From the NCBI RefSeq assembly GCF_000737535.1, contig NZ_CP006269.1:2604001-2668000 (forward strand): a stretch of 64,000 nucleotides of DNA, in the 5' to 3' direction. Below, piece after piece: positions 28,869-38,326 of the stretch. The translations under genes and the position numbers were made by a program. The stretch comes from Synechococcus sp. KORDI-100 (GTDB taxonomy: Bacteria > Cyanobacteriota > Cyanobacteriia > PCC-6307 > Cyanobiaceae). The notes below the pieces were generated by a model. That model was not told where the DNA came from, did not search any database, and saw only the letters and a program-made list of their open reading frames with translations. The number at the start of each line of letters is the position of its first letter. Position 1 is the first letter of the stretch.

Positions 28869-29147
28869 ATGACATCCGCGGAATCGTCCGATCCCCTCAA
28901 CATTTCCCTTTCCACCCGGGAAATCGAAATCATTGAACTGGTCGCCGAAGGCCTCACCAATCAGGAGATCGCTGACCGGCTCACCATCAGCAAAAGAACT
29001 GTCGATAACCACGTCAGCAACGTCTTCACAAAAACCGGTTCAAAGAATCGCGTGGCACTGCTGAACTGGGCTATGGACAACGGCAGGATCTGTCGTGACG
29101 GCTTCAACTGCTGCGCCCTCCCCGAGGCTGAGAACCACGGACCCTGA
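28869..29147 (+). CDS. pedR: Small LuxR-type regulator, PedR-like
   Basis: The ATG at 28869 gives 92 residues: a single LuxR/GerE helix-turn-helix domain with no receiver (LSTREIEIIELVAEGLTNQE, IADRLTISKRTVDNHVSNV). A short tail with NCCALPEAE follows. The size, the stand-alone HTH and the C-terminal cysteine pair match PedR (Ssl0564 in Synechocystis), a redox regulator that responds to photosynthetic electron transport through thioredoxin. The name is by resemblance. The open frame upstream of 28869 is antisense to metF and is ignored. The 3' end overlaps a small ORF on the opposite strand. Confidence 0.8.
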   Translation: MTSAESSDPLNISLSTREIEIIELVAEGLTNQEIADRLTISKRTVDNHVSNVFTKTGSKNRVALLNWAMDNGRICRDGFNCCALPEAENHGP

Positions 29148-29283
29148 CAGCCACTGGCTCCGGCAGGGCCTGCAGGGAACTTGGTGACAGCGGAATCTCA
29201 AACAGAGCGGCGTAATCCAGACATGCCTCAAGGGTGTTCCCCACAAAGCGGAGCACACCTTCTCTGTCGTAGAGACCGACCAT
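29104..29283 (-). CDS. Small conserved-looking protein (59 aa) of unknown function
   Basis: An ATG at 29283 opens 59 codons ending TGA at 29104. The peptide begins MVGLYDREGVLRFVGNTLEA and continues with a cysteine and CLDYAALFEIPLSP, then an Arg/Gly-rich end. The N-terminal pattern (aromatic and Gly, acidic turn, LRFVG, CLDYA) looks like a folded domain rather than a chance frame, and it fills the gap between the PedR-like gene and the CYTH gene. It overlaps the PedR-like 3' end by 44 bases on the other strand. I cannot name a family. Confidence 0.55.
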   Translation of the reverse strand: MVGLYDREGVLRFVGNTLEACLDYAALFEIPLSPSSLQALPEPVAVRVRGSQPRGGRSS

Positions 29284-29352
29284 GGCGAAAAGCCGAGAGG
29301 CCCGATTTAACGCTAAATCTAAAGGAAATCGAAAGACGCTTCCAGTGGCGTC

Positions 29353-29859
29353 TCAGAGCAAGCCCAAACGACGACGCTCCTGTTCCGGCCAGCTCGAGAC
29401 GGGCTGTGAGGCAAGAACGGCATTCGCCCAGCGCGATTCACCTGTCAGCTCCGCAACGCACCAGTCCGGCAGGGTCAGGGTCTGATCGGCTCGGTCCAGC
29501 TCCACCTCCGCCAGCACCAGGGGAGCATTGCGATCAGAAAAGCAGTCCACCACCCAGTCACCACCCTCGAGCTCAAGGGCGTAGCGGGTCTTCTCAAGAC
29601 GGTGGGGCGCCAGCGCCCAGAGAGCTTCCGCGTCGCTGGCAGGGATTGAGTACTCGAACTCGTGGCGGGCAATGCCGCTGGAATCGGCCGCAGCCTTCAA
29701 CGTGAGCCATGCCTGACCATCGCTCTGCAAGCGAAGGCGCACCGTGATGCCCTTCGCACTGGAGGCCAAATAACCCTGGCGAAGCCTCTGGGGTGGACCA
29801 GCCAACGATCTCCAAGCGTCACCTCTGACCAGAAAGCGGCGCTCGATCTCCAGTCCCAT
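29353..29859 (-). CDS. CYTH-domain protein (triphosphate tunnel metalloenzyme family)
   Basis: The ATG at 29859 gives 168 residues beginning with the signature GLEIERRFLV (ExExx form), the start of the CYTH/TTM beta barrel. Further charged strands include GITVRLRLQSDGQAWLTLK, FEYSIPASDAEAL and LVLAEVELDRAD. Such bacterial proteins often hydrolyse inorganic tripolyphosphate, but other substrates are possible. The longer upstream frame overlaps nadK and is rejected. It starts 2 bases after the nadK stop, so the two are probably co-transcribed behind the ndh genes. Confidence 0.85.
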   Translation of the reverse strand: MGLEIERRFLVRGDAWRSLAGPPQRLRQGYLASSAKGITVRLRLQSDGQAWLTLKAAADSSGIARHEFEYSIPASDAEALWALAPHRLEKTRYALELEGGDWVVDCFSDRNAPLVLAEVELDRADQTLTLPDWCVAELTGESRWANAVLASQPVSSWPEQERRRLGLL

Positions 29860-29861
29860 GC

Positions 29862-30812
29862 CTAGTTCGGTGAGGGCTGACTGGCCGTCAGGCTGCCGGC
29901 CCAATGCAGTTTGTGAGCGAGGGTCCGGTAGTACGAGGGGCTCTGATTCAAGACAACCATCAGGGCATGGTGCCGGGCCTGCTGAACCACACAACATTCG
30001 CCAGGTTCCATCACGGTGCAGCCAACACCGTCCTTCCAGAGCTTGATGCGATGATCGGCATCACCCAGGGGCCAGATCACCAATCTAGCCCGGGGGGGAA
30101 CCACCAGTGTGCGGCTTGAAAGGCTCATCGGACAGATCGGAGCCACCACCATCGCTTCAATCCCCGGATGGAGGATCGGTCCACCGGCTGCCAGGGCGTA
30201 GCCGGTGGACCCTGTCGGTGTTGAGAGGATCAGACCATCTCCACGCACCTGGTCCACAACCTCACCATCAATCTCCAACTCGAGCGTGCACGTCGGGGAA
30301 ATCTCATCGCGGTAGGCCCTCAGATAAAAATCATTTAGAGCCCAGTGATGTTCTTCGTCGTCCTCAACATCGGGTTGCTGAAGCAACGCCGGCGAATCAG
30401 CCCGTTCCTCAGCGGAACGACGATCCACCATGGCCTGAAGCATCAATCGCCGTTCAATGGCGAATTGGTCATTCAGCAATCGCTGCCAGATCTCATCACC
30501 TTGAAGCACCCGTTTGTCGTGGGTCAGAAAACCCAGGTGCCCGCCCACATTGATACTCAGAATGGGAATGTCGTGAACAGCAAGATGGCGCGCAGCTCCA
30601 AGCACGGTTCCATCACCTCCCAGAACCACAGCCAGATCAGGCATGGAGTCCTCATTGGCCAACAGGCCGGGGAAGGGATTCACCCGAGCGCCTGACATGG
30701 CTGTCACAACCTGAATGCCATGGCCTTGCAGCTCTGCTGCACATTGACGCGCTTCCTTCTGGGCTAGCTGGCTTTCGGCCCGGTAGATCACCCAGACCCG
30801 CTCAAGACGCAT
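29862..30812 (-). CDS. nadK: NAD kinase
   Basis: The 316-residue enzyme phosphorylates NAD to NADP. It has the motif [16 protein letters not shown] (about 64-79), [12 protein letters not shown] and the second conserved region [22 protein letters not shown]. It lies 18 bases downstream of ndhE on the same strand, placing NADP production in the same transcription unit as NDH-1 subunits. Cyanobacteria usually have two NAD kinases; only one is in this window. Confidence 0.95.
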   Translation of the reverse strand: MRLERVWVIYRAESQLAQKEARQCAAELQGHGIQVVTAMSGARVNPFPGLLANEDSMPDLAVVLGGDGTVLGAARHLAVHDIPILSINVGGHLGFLTHDKRVLQGDEIWQRLLNDQFAIERRLMLQAMVDRRSAEERADSPALLQQPDVEDDEEHHWALNDFYLRAYRDEISPTCTLELEIDGEVVDQVRGDGLILSTPTGSTGYALAAGGPILHPGIEAMVVAPICPMSLSSRTLVVPPRARLVIWPLGDADHRIKLWKDGVGCTVMEPGECCVVQQARHHALMVVLNQSPSYYRTLAHKLHWAGSLTASQPSPN

Positions 30813-30830
30813 GGACCCGTTGGATGGCGA

Positions 30831-31160
30831 TTACCAGCGGAGCAGATTGAACTGTTCCATATCAACCGTAACCCTGTTGCGATAAAGCGACAGCAGGATG
30901 GCCAGACCAACAGCGGCCTCAGCGGCAGCCACCGTGATCACAAAGACGGCGAAGACCTGGCCCCTGATGAGGTCCCCATCCACGTAGGAGGAGAACGCCA
31001 TCAGATTGATGTTCACGGCATTGAGCATCAACTCAATGCTCATCAACACCCGCACGGCGTTGCGACTGTTGATCAGACCCCACACACCGATGCAGAACAG
31101 CAACGCGGCCAAGAGCAGGAAAGCCTGAAGTGAAGGAAGTCCGGACACAAAATCGTTCAT
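30831..31160 (-). CDS. ndhE: NAD(P)H-quinone oxidoreductase subunit 4L (NdhE)
   Basis: The ATG at 31160 gives 109 residues, the family length, with three helices. Signature sequence is [20 protein letters not shown] and [17 protein letters not shown], carrying the conserved membrane glutamates of the ND4L/NuoK proton channel. The frame upstream to 31223 overlaps ndhG and is not used. It is the last ndh gene of the ndhA-ndhI-ndhG-ndhE unit. Confidence 0.95.
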   Translation of the reverse strand: MNDFVSGLPSLQAFLLLAALLFCIGVWGLINSRNAVRVLMSIELMLNAVNINLMAFSSYVDGDLIRGQVFAVFVITVAAAEAAVGLAILLSLYRNRVTVDMEQFNLLRW

Positions 31161-31176
31161 CGATCGATGCAGGGGC

Positions 31177-31779
31177 TCAGGAGGGGCGACGCTCGAGAAG
31201 CAGAGGCGTCTGGGCCTTTTCAATCAGGCCCTGGTCAGCAGCTTCCCCAGTGGCCACATCCGTGGCCAACACATCGCGTCGGGCAAGAACGATGGCTCCG
31301 ATCATCGCCATCAGCAACAGAACGGAAGCGACTTCGAAGGGGAGCAGGTAATCCGTGAACAGGTGCTCACCGATCCGGGCCGTGGCCTCCTCGCCAACCG
31401 CCGGTGGACCGGGCAAGGCCCAGGGGGTGGTGACCACAACGCGAACCAACAGAGCCAGGAGGCCAGCACAAACACCGGCGGAAACCAAACGGCGAGTGGT
31501 GAGGTTGGCGATGGCCTTGAGGTCTTCCCGCTTGTTCACAAGCATGATTGCGAAGAGGATCAGCACGTTGATCGCTCCGACGTAGACCAGGATCTGAGCT
31601 GCGGCCACAAAGCTCGCGTTCAGCAGGAGGTAAAGGCCTGCAACGGCCGTGAACACTCCGCCGAGCAGGAAAGCGGAATAGACGATGTTGCCGAGCAGCA
31701 CCACACCGAGGGCTCCAACAACGACAACCGCAGAGAGCACCAGAAAGCAGATGAGCTCAGTCGTTCCAGCGATGGTCAT
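31177..31779 (-). CDS. ndhG: NAD(P)H-quinone oxidoreductase subunit 6 (NdhG)
   Basis: The 200-residue, five-helix ND6/NuoJ-family subunit includes [40 protein letters not shown] (the conserved V-Y-V-G-A-I pi-bulge helix) and [19 protein letters not shown]. The start overlaps the ndhI stop by 4 bases. Confidence 0.95.
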   Translation of the reverse strand: MTIAGTTELICFLVLSAVVVVGALGVVLLGNIVYSAFLLGGVFTAVAGLYLLLNASFVAAAQILVYVGAINVLILFAIMLVNKREDLKAIANLTTRRLVSAGVCAGLLALLVRVVVTTPWALPGPPAVGEEATARIGEHLFTDYLLPFEVASVLLLMAMIGAIVLARRDVLATDVATGEAADQGLIEKAQTPLLLERRPS

Positions 31780-32423
31780 CCGTCGGCCTCCTCCGTTGCT
31801 TCGGCTGATTGTCCTTCATCCGACGCACCAGATGGTTTGGGTGGTTCCAGAGTCTCAAGCACCTGCGCCGGCAGTTTGCCGGCCCGGGGGCGATCAGGAT
31901 CCACACCATGGGGAGACATTTCCCCTGCCGGCAGGTAAGCCAGTTCTCTGAGGGGGCGTATCGATGGATCGGTGGTGACGCTGGTGGGAAGGCGGCCGAG
32001 CGCGACGTTGTCGTAATTCAGGCTGTGGCGGTCAAAGGCAGCCAACTCGTATTCCTCGGTCATCGAGAGGCAGTTTGTCGGGCAGTACTCCACACAATTT
32101 CCGCAGAAGATGCAGACGCCGAAATCGATCGAATAGTTCCGCAGCTCCTTTTTCTTCGTGGCCTTGTTCATCACCCAATCCACCACCGGGAGATTGATTG
32201 GGCAAACACGAACGCACACTTCACAGGCGATGCACTTATCGAATTCGTAGTGAATTCTTCCGCGATAGCGCTCGGAAGGGATGAGCTTCTCGTAGGGATA
32301 TTGCACCGTGACAGGACGGCGCTTCATGTGATCGAAGGTGACCGAGAAGCCCTGGGCGAGATTGCGGGCAGCGTCGACCGCATCACGCGTGTAATCACCG
32401 ACCTGTCTGAGAAATCCGAACAT
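31776..32423 (-). CDS. ndhI: NAD(P)H-quinone oxidoreductase subunit I (NdhI), 2x[4Fe-4S]
   Basis: The 215-residue ferredoxin-like subunit has two cluster motifs: [16 protein letters not shown] and [17 protein letters not shown]. Its clusters carry electrons toward plastoquinone at the thylakoid face of NDH-1. The N-terminus ([20 protein letters not shown]) matches the family. The tail beyond about residue 175 is Pro/Glu-rich and variable. Confidence 0.97.
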   Translation of the reverse strand: MFGFLRQVGDYTRDAVDAARNLAQGFSVTFDHMKRRPVTVQYPYEKLIPSERYRGRIHYEFDKCIACEVCVRVCPINLPVVDWVMNKATKKKELRNYSIDFGVCIFCGNCVEYCPTNCLSMTEEYELAAFDRHSLNYDNVALGRLPTSVTTDPSIRPLRELAYLPAGEMSPHGVDPDRPRAGKLPAQVLETLEPPKPSGASDEGQSAEATEEADG

Positions 32424-32495
32424 GGACTTGGAGACGTGGAAGAGGAACGTCAGGAACCTGTGCCCATGATGGCGGCACAGAGGCTGGCGAGAGGG

Positions 32496-33617
32496 TCAGC
32501 CACCAAAAGCGACTGGGAACGCCAGCTTCAATGCCGCCGTCACCAGGAGATTGACCAGTGAGAGGGGCAGCAGGAATTTCCAGCCGAGATCGAGCAGTTG
32601 ATCGATGCGAACCCGGGGGGTGCTCCAGCGCAGAAGGATGGCCACAAACACCAGCAGATACGCTTTCAACACGGTCATCACAATGCCGACGGACCCTGTG
32701 ATCACCTGAACGACAGGGGCGTCAATCGGCTGCCCGAGCCAACCGGCAAGCCACTCAACGGGAATTGGAAACCCCCATCCCCCCAGGTAGAGAACGGAGA
32801 CCAAGACAGCTGAGAGCACCAGATTGATGTACCCCGCCAGATAGAACAGGGCGAATTTCATACCGGCGTACTCGGTCTGATACCCAGCCACCAGCTCCTC
32901 CTCCGCCTCAGGGAGATCGAACGGCAGTCGTTCGCATTCGGCCAGAGCACAGATCCAGAAGATCAGGAAGCCAACCGGCTGCCGCCAGACGTTCCAGCTG
33001 AGGATCCCTGCCCCAGTCTGTTGCCCGACGATGTCGACGGTGCTGAGGGAATTGCTCATCATCACGATGGCCAAGACCGCGAGAGCCAGAGGGATCTCGT
33101 AGCTGATCGACTGGGCGGCGGCTCTCAGACCCCCCAGCAGGGAATATTTGTTGTTCGAGGCATAGCCGCTCATCAGCAAACCGATCGGTTGGATGCTGCT
33201 GAAGGCGATCCAGAGAAAGATCCCCACGCCGACATTGCTGATCAGCAGGTTCTGACCGAAGGGAATGATCAGCCAGGAGACGATCACCGGCACAACCACC
33301 AGCACCGGACCCAGGGTGAACAGCAGGCTGTCAGCCCTCGCCGGAATGATGTCCTCTTTCACCAACAGCTTGAGACCATCGGCCAGTGGCTGAAGAATGC
33401 CGAGGGCGCCCGCATATTCAGGGCCGATCCGCTGCTGGACAGCAGCGGAAATCTTGCGTTCCAGCCACACCGACACCAGCACGCCGACCACGGCGGCGAC
33501 CAGCACCAGCAGCATGGGAAGGGGCAGCCAGAGCAGACGTGCTGCCTCAGCCGACAGCCCAAGTCCCTGCAATGCCTGGCTGAAGCTCAGTTCGAGGTCC
33601 AGTCCCGGACTCACCAT
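32496..33617 (-). CDS. ndhA: NAD(P)H-quinone oxidoreductase subunit 1 (NdhA)
   Basis: The 373-residue ND1/NuoH-family membrane subunit contributes to the quinone pocket. Conserved segments are [59 protein letters not shown] and [20 protein letters not shown]. It is the first gene of the ndhA-I-G-E-nadK-CYTH run and lies 24 bases downstream of the citrate synthase stop on the same strand. Confidence 0.96.
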   Translation of the reverse strand: MVSPGLDLELSFSQALQGLGLSAEAARLLWLPLPMLLVLVAAVVGVLVSVWLERKISAAVQQRIGPEYAGALGILQPLADGLKLLVKEDIIPARADSLLFTLGPVLVVVPVIVSWLIIPFGQNLLISNVGVGIFLWIAFSSIQPIGLLMSGYASNNKYSLLGGLRAAAQSISYEIPLALAVLAIVMMSNSLSTVDIVGQQTGAGILSWNVWRQPVGFLIFWICALAECERLPFDLPEAEEELVAGYQTEYAGMKFALFYLAGYINLVLSAVLVSVLYLGGWGFPIPVEWLAGWLGQPIDAPVVQVITGSVGIVMTVLKAYLLVFVAILLRWSTPRVRIDQLLDLGWKFLLPLSLVNLLVTAALKLAFPVAFGG

Positions 33618-33641
33618 TGCATTGCCTGAAGTTCCTGCAAC

Positions 33642-34832
33642 TTAAGCGGCCGAAGCCTGAGGACGCTCATTGATGGGGATCCAAGCGCGAGGTTCAGAAC
33701 CTGAATAGATCTGTGAAGGACGGAAGATGCGGTTCGCACCCAGCTGCTCACGCCAGTGGGCCAACCATCCGGCCACCCGTGAAATGGCAAAGACAGGGGT
33801 GAACAGATCCCTTGGAATACCCAGCTTTCGGTAAACCAGGCCCGAGTAGAAATCGACGTTCGGATAGATCCCCTTGGCACCAAGGCGTGACTCCGCTTCC
33901 TGCTCGACGGCGCGGGCGACGTCATAAAGCGCATCGTGTCCGAAACGGGCAAACATCTCTTCCGCAAGTGTTTGCAGGATCACCGCACGGGGGTCCTTCA
34001 CTTTGTATTCCCTGTGGCCGAATCCCATGATCTTCCGTTTCGCCGCGATGGCGTCATCGAGATAAGCACCGGCGTTTTCGGGGGACCCGATCTGCTCGAG
34101 CATCGCCAGAACGTCCTCATTGGCGCCGCCATGGAGAGGTCCGGCAAGGGTGCCAACAGCGGATGCCACAACCGCATAGGGATCGGTCAGGGTGCTGGCC
34201 GTGACCCGAGCACTGAAGGTGCTGGCGTTGAGACTGTGCTCCGCATGAAGAATCAGACAGCGGTCAAAAATCCTGGCGGCCAGGGGATCCGGTTCCCGCT
34301 CGGTGAGCATGTACAGGAAGTTGGCCGAGTAGGCCAGATCATCACGGGGTTGAATCGGGTCCTGGCCTTTCCGGATCAACTGGAAGGCCGCGACCATGGT
34401 GGGAATCTTCGCGATCAGGCGGACGACGGCGTCATAGATGTACTGCGGATCATCGATGGCACGACGCGAGTAGAACAGTCCCAGTGAGGCTGCGCTGGAC
34501 TGGAGGGCATCCATCGGATGTCCGGTCGCAGGGAAACACTTCATCATGTCCCGGACCCGGAAACTGACCCGACGGTGCATCTGCACCTGATGCTCAAATC
34601 CAGCGAGCTGATCACGGGTCGGCAGTTCACCCCAAATCAGCAGAAACGCGGTTTCCAGAAAGCTGCTGTTGGTCGCCAGCTCTGCAATCGGAAAGCCGCG
34701 ATAAGTGAGCAGGCCCTGTTGTCCATCGATGTCGCAAATCGCCGACTGGGTGGCTGGAACGCCATCAAGGCCTGGACGGAGCTCAATCCCGGTGCGCGCA
34801 TGGCGCAGTTCGCCCGACTGCTGCTGAGCCAC
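33642..34832 (-). CDS. gltA: Citrate synthase
   Basis: The 396-residue type I/II citrate synthase (GTG start) condenses oxaloacetate and acetyl-CoA, feeding 2-oxoglutarate production for nitrogen assimilation. Motifs are LTYRGFPIAELA, CLILHAEHSLNASTF (substrate His), AGPLHGGANEDVL (catalytic His), GFGHREYKVKDPRA and an Asp in NVDFYSGLVYRKLG. The length is that of the smaller bacterial dimer class. Confidence 0.95.
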   Translation of the reverse strand: MAQQQSGELRHARTGIELRPGLDGVPATQSAICDIDGQQGLLTYRGFPIAELATNSSFLETAFLLIWGELPTRDQLAGFEHQVQMHRRVSFRVRDMMKCFPATGHPMDALQSSAASLGLFYSRRAIDDPQYIYDAVVRLIAKIPTMVAAFQLIRKGQDPIQPRDDLAYSANFLYMLTEREPDPLAARIFDRCLILHAEHSLNASTFSARVTASTLTDPYAVVASAVGTLAGPLHGGANEDVLAMLEQIGSPENAGAYLDDAIAAKRKIMGFGHREYKVKDPRAVILQTLAEEMFARFGHDALYDVARAVEQEAESRLGAKGIYPNVDFYSGLVYRKLGIPRDLFTPVFAISRVAGWLAHWREQLGANRIFRPSQIYSGSEPRAWIPINERPQASAA

Positions 34833-34870
34833 CGCCCTGTTGCCACTGAAGGAAACCTACGTCGGACGGT

Positions 34871-35356
34871 TCATTCCTTCACAGGATCAAGCAGCAGCGC
34901 CGGACGAAGCAGCGCCAGCAACTCCCAGTCGGACGCCTGACCCTTCAGACGGATGAGGCCGGCCTTCTTCAGAACAAGGGCGTTCGATGGCAGTCCGAGC
35001 ATATGAGTGGCCAGCCGACTCAGATCGGGTTCGTGACCGACCAGACAGACCCGCCCGGTAAGGTGCCCGACCAAGGAGAGGGGGTCCCCACAGGGCTGCA
35101 GTGCCTGATGAATCTCGAGGGACGGAGCGAGACCAGCCTCAACAGCGATCTGAGCCGTCTCCAGAGCACGTCGGTAAGGACTGCTGATCAGGCGATCAAC
35201 CAGGACACCTCGCTTGACCAGGGCGCTGGCGACAGCCTGCGTGCGGCGCTGTCCTCTGGCGGTCAGCGCCCTGTCTGGATGATCGAGCCCATCGAGACGG
35301 TCCTCAGCAATCCCATGACGCAACAGCAGCAGGTCAACCGAGTTCGAGTCGGGCAT
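34871..35356 (-). CDS. Histidine phosphatase family protein (SixA-like)
   Basis: The ATG at 35356 gives 161 residues with the phosphohistidine motif LLLLRHGIAED near the N-terminus. ISSPYRRALETAQI follows, then a second His in VCLVGHEPDLSRLA, as in SixA, which dephosphorylates phosphohistidine proteins. The actual substrate is unknown. Its start lies 23 bases inside the 3' end of the DUF3352 gene on the same strand, so the two are probably co-translated. Confidence 0.85.
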   Translation of the reverse strand: MPDSNSVDLLLLRHGIAEDRLDGLDHPDRALTARGQRRTQAVASALVKRGVLVDRLISSPYRRALETAQIAVEAGLAPSLEIHQALQPCGDPLSLVGHLTGRVCLVGHEPDLSRLATHMLGLPSNALVLKKAGLIRLKGQASDWELLALLRPALLLDPVKE

Positions 35357-36923
35357 GCAGGGGCAGCACCGGTTCCTGCTCATCCTGACCAGTCGTTTCA
35401 GCTGCAAGCACCAGGCCGCGCACCCGCGGCTGCAAGGGCTGACCAGCCAGAGCCTGAAGCGTGATCCAGGGGCGCCAGCGGGCCATCAGGTGCTGGGCAG
35501 ACTTCGAATCAAGCAGCAGAGCCTGCGTGGGCGAATGGTCCAAGGTGAGTCGCTGCCACTGCTGCAGTAGGGGCTGCAGCGCCCGCTGGTCGTGGCGTCC
35601 CTGCAACACCTCAAGCGTCTCCCCCCACCAATGGCGCCCGGCCTCCTGAGCCGTTGCCACGGCCAACTGGGCCTGCAAACCGTCGCCATGGCCCCGCTGC
35701 CGGACCAGGCGTGTCCAGACCTGCAGCATCTCCCCGTCGCCGGCCAGCTGGGAACGGGCGAGGCCATCCGCCTCAAGATCGCCGTTCACCGCTTCGAGAT
35801 CCGGATGGCCTGAACGGCTGGCGAGCAACCAGCCTGATTCCTGCTGCAGCCACAGCAGAGGTCCATCGTCACGACCGACGATCGAATCGAGCGCTGATCG
35901 ATTGCTGAGCTGTGCTCGCAGCAGCGGACCAAACCATTGACTGAAGGGGTGGGAATCCTCGCGATCCAGCAAGCGCACGGAATCCTGCAAGGACACCATC
36001 CACGACGCGCGACCACCGGCATCGGTCGCGAGATCCTGAAGCGGCGTCCAGGGTGCGGTCTCCCAGCGATCGCGGAAGCGCAGCCTGGCCTCCACCGCCA
36101 GATCCGTGCCCTGAGGGCGCAAGGCGGCCACAAGTCCAGTGAGATCGCCGCGTTCAGCAATCACCGAGGGCAGCTGCAACCAGTGCTGCAGAGCTCGGGG
36201 TGACGCCGTCAGCAAGGCAACCCCATCACCGAGCTCGGTCAGCTGCTGCTGCAGCCCTGCATCGCCGAGTTGGTGCTGATCCTGCAACTGAGACACATCC
36301 AAGGCGGCCTCCAGGACGCCGCGGCCCGATGCGAGCAGCAGAAGATCGTCGTCAATCAGGGCTGTGGCGAGGGGCTGGGGATCGCGGCCGAGAAGGGCAC
36401 CGCGACCACTGATCAGGCCCATGCCGCGATAGCGGCTCACCTGCAGATCGGTCCCGGCAAGGCTGCGGGTCTGCCAGAAGCGCTGCAGGAAGCGGCGGGC
36501 CCCGTCACTGTCCCGACTGGTGAGCGCCAGCACCCATCCAGGCGGATCACCGGCGTCGCCGGCATCGATGAGCGTGAGGCTCAGTTCCGACCCCAGCCAT
36601 CCCGTCAGCTCCCGGTCGAAATCAAGACCTGCCAGAGCAAATACACCATCGCGCCAGCGCCTTGCAGCATCCCGGGACGCACGGCGTTCGGAAGGCTGTG
36701 ACACGGCCTGCACATAGGCGGGCAGCCGAACGGGATCCGCCAGCCAGTGCAAGGCAAGATCCGCTTCTCTGGGAACAAAACGTGCCGCACGTGGCAACTC
36801 CAGAGGCTGGGAAGCCAGACGCAGGGGACTGCGCCGATCGATCCCCCACAGCAGGGTGAACGCCAGCAGCAGCAGCGCCAGCAACACCCCTGCAATGCCT
36901 GTAAGGAATGAGCGGGCCTTCAT
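35334..36923 (-). CDS. DUF3352 family protein with N-terminal membrane anchor
   Basis: With ATG 36923 the protein is 529 residues; ATG 36959 would add 12 charged residues. A single hydrophobic helix (FLTGIAGVLLALLLLAFTLL) anchors or exports it. The remainder is Leu/Asp/Arg-rich and repetitive in style (LPRAARFVPREADLALHWL, GLDFDRELTGWLGSELSLTL, WVLALTSRDSDGARRFLQRF), matching cyanobacterial DUF3352 proteins of unknown role, likely facing the periplasm or lumen. It diverges from the rhodanese gene. Confidence 0.78.
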   Translation of the reverse strand: MKARSFLTGIAGVLLALLLLAFTLLWGIDRRSPLRLASQPLELPRAARFVPREADLALHWLADPVRLPAYVQAVSQPSERRASRDAARRWRDGVFALAGLDFDRELTGWLGSELSLTLIDAGDAGDPPGWVLALTSRDSDGARRFLQRFWQTRSLAGTDLQVSRYRGMGLISGRGALLGRDPQPLATALIDDDLLLLASGRGVLEAALDVSQLQDQHQLGDAGLQQQLTELGDGVALLTASPRALQHWLQLPSVIAERGDLTGLVAALRPQGTDLAVEARLRFRDRWETAPWTPLQDLATDAGGRASWMVSLQDSVRLLDREDSHPFSQWFGPLLRAQLSNRSALDSIVGRDDGPLLWLQQESGWLLASRSGHPDLEAVNGDLEADGLARSQLAGDGEMLQVWTRLVRQRGHGDGLQAQLAVATAQEAGRHWWGETLEVLQGRHDQRALQPLLQQWQRLTLDHSPTQALLLDSKSAQHLMARWRPWITLQALAGQPLQPRVRGLVLAAETTGQDEQEPVLPLHARLELG

Positions 36924-36976
36924 GGGCCTGCGGAACGGTCTTCGCTCATCTTTGTCCATCGCCGCAGAATGGCGCC

Positions 36977-37330
36977 ATGCAAAGCACGGATCCACGGTCG
37001 ATCACAGCGCCTGAGCTGCATCGCTGGCTCAATGCTAAGGGCCCGCCACCGAGGCTGATCGATGTGCGTGAAGACAGCGAGGTGCAGATCGCTCCCTTTC
37101 CTGAAGACGTGCTGCATCTTCCTCTCAGTCGATCCGGCGAGTGGATGGAGACGGTTCTTGCCGACCTATCGAGCGACCGGGCGGTGGTGGTTCTGTGCCA
37201 TGCCGGAATCCGCAGCCGACATTTCGGTCTGTGGCTGCTTGCACAGAATGCCGCTCTGGAGGTGTGGAATCTTGAGGGTGGCATTGATGCCTGGAGTGTC
37301 CAGGTCGATCCCGCAGTTCCCCGGTACTGA
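36977..37330 (+). CDS. Rhodanese-like sulfurtransferase domain protein
   Basis: The ATG at 36977 gives 117 residues: one rhodanese fold with RLIDVREDSEVQIAPFP, the active-site loop VVVLCHAGIRSRHFG (Cys in a CHAGIRS loop) and LEVWNLEGGIDAWSVQVDP at the end. It probably carries persulfide or has a regulatory role; the substrate is unknown. The stop and the hrcA ATG share one base (TGATG), so translation is coupled. Confidence 0.92.
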   Translation: MQSTDPRSITAPELHRWLNAKGPPPRLIDVREDSEVQIAPFPEDVLHLPLSRSGEWMETVLADLSSDRAVVVLCHAGIRSRHFGLWLLAQNAALEVWNLEGGIDAWSVQVDPAVPRY

Positions 37331-38310
37331 TGCAGCCCCTGTCCACACGACAACAACAGGTGCTTCGGGCCACCGTGCATCACTACGTGGACACCATCGA
37401 GCCGGTGGGCAGCCGCACCCTTGTCCAGCGTTTCGGGCTGAAGGCCAGCTCAGCGACGGTCCGTTCCGCCATGGGCGCCCTGGAGCAGCGGGGACTGCTG
37501 ACCCAACCGCATCCATCAGCCGGACGAGTTCCAAGCCCGCTGGGCTATCGCCATTACGTGGACTGCCTGCTGCCGGAGCCCGGCATTGCCGTGCAGCATC
37601 TTGAACGGGAGCTCACGGGCCTCAGCCTGCGCTGGGCGGCTCTTGATGATCTGCTGCTGCAGCTGGCGCGCCGACTCACCGATTTCACGGGCCTGATGAG
37701 TTTGATCACGCGGCCGGGGGGCACCCAGGCGCAGCTGGAAGCAATCCGGCTGGTCTCCAGTGGCGATCGGCTGCTGGTGATGCTGGTCGAGGACAGCGGA
37801 TGTGCGAGTCATCTCAATCTCCGCCTTCCCCTCTGCGCCAAAGACGAACTCAAAGCGGTGGAACGCTGGACCGATCAGCAACTCGCCGAAGGGGGACTGA
37901 ACTGGAATTCACTGCCTCCCCATTTGCAGAGAAGCGGGGATGTTCTGCGCAGTGCGCTCGACCAATCCAGCTCGGTGACGGGGATGGATCAACCCACCGT
38001 GGTGCATGGTTTATCGCGCCTGCTGGCCGAGCCGGAATTTCAGACGGTTCAGGAGCTGAGGCCACTGATGGAGCTGATCGATGAACGCCCGGGAGCGCTT
38101 GTTGGAGCCGGACAGCAGGCCAGGGTCTGGATCGGTGATGAACATCCCCAGAGTGCCCTGCAACCCTGTGCCGTAGTGCAGGCTCCCTACCGCTGCGGAG
38201 GCGAGGGGATCGGACAGGTCGCCCTGATCGGACCCATGCGCATGGCCTATGCCACCGCCCGCGCCGCTGTGCAGAGGGTGGCCCGACACCTTGAGCTTCT
38301 GCTCAGCTGA
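37330..38310 (+). CDS. hrcA: Heat-inducible transcription repressor HrcA
   Basis: The 326-residue protein has an N-terminal winged-helix domain: LSTRQQQVLRATVHHYVDTI, GSRTLVQRFGLKASSATVRS and QPHPSAGRVPSPLGYRHYVD. A GAF-like dimer domain and the C-terminal QVALIGPMRMAYATARAAVQ follow. HrcA represses chaperonin genes through the CIRCE operator; I see no CIRCE element near the gene itself. A tandem repeat follows in the gap to trpB. Confidence 0.95.
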   Translation: MQPLSTRQQQVLRATVHHYVDTIEPVGSRTLVQRFGLKASSATVRSAMGALEQRGLLTQPHPSAGRVPSPLGYRHYVDCLLPEPGIAVQHLERELTGLSLRWAALDDLLLQLARRLTDFTGLMSLITRPGGTQAQLEAIRLVSSGDRLLVMLVEDSGCASHLNLRLPLCAKDELKAVERWTDQQLAEGGLNWNSLPPHLQRSGDVLRSALDQSSSVTGMDQPTVVHGLSRLLAEPEFQTVQELRPLMELIDERPGALVGAGQQARVWIGDEHPQSALQPCAVVQAPYRCGGEGIGQVALIGPMRMAYATARAAVQRVARHLELLLS

Positions 38311-38326
38311 ACACGGGGACTCAATA

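Noticed and set aside
37330-37400. CIRCE operator near hrcA
   Set aside because: I looked for TTAGCACTC-N9-GAGTGCTAA around hrcA and found no match.
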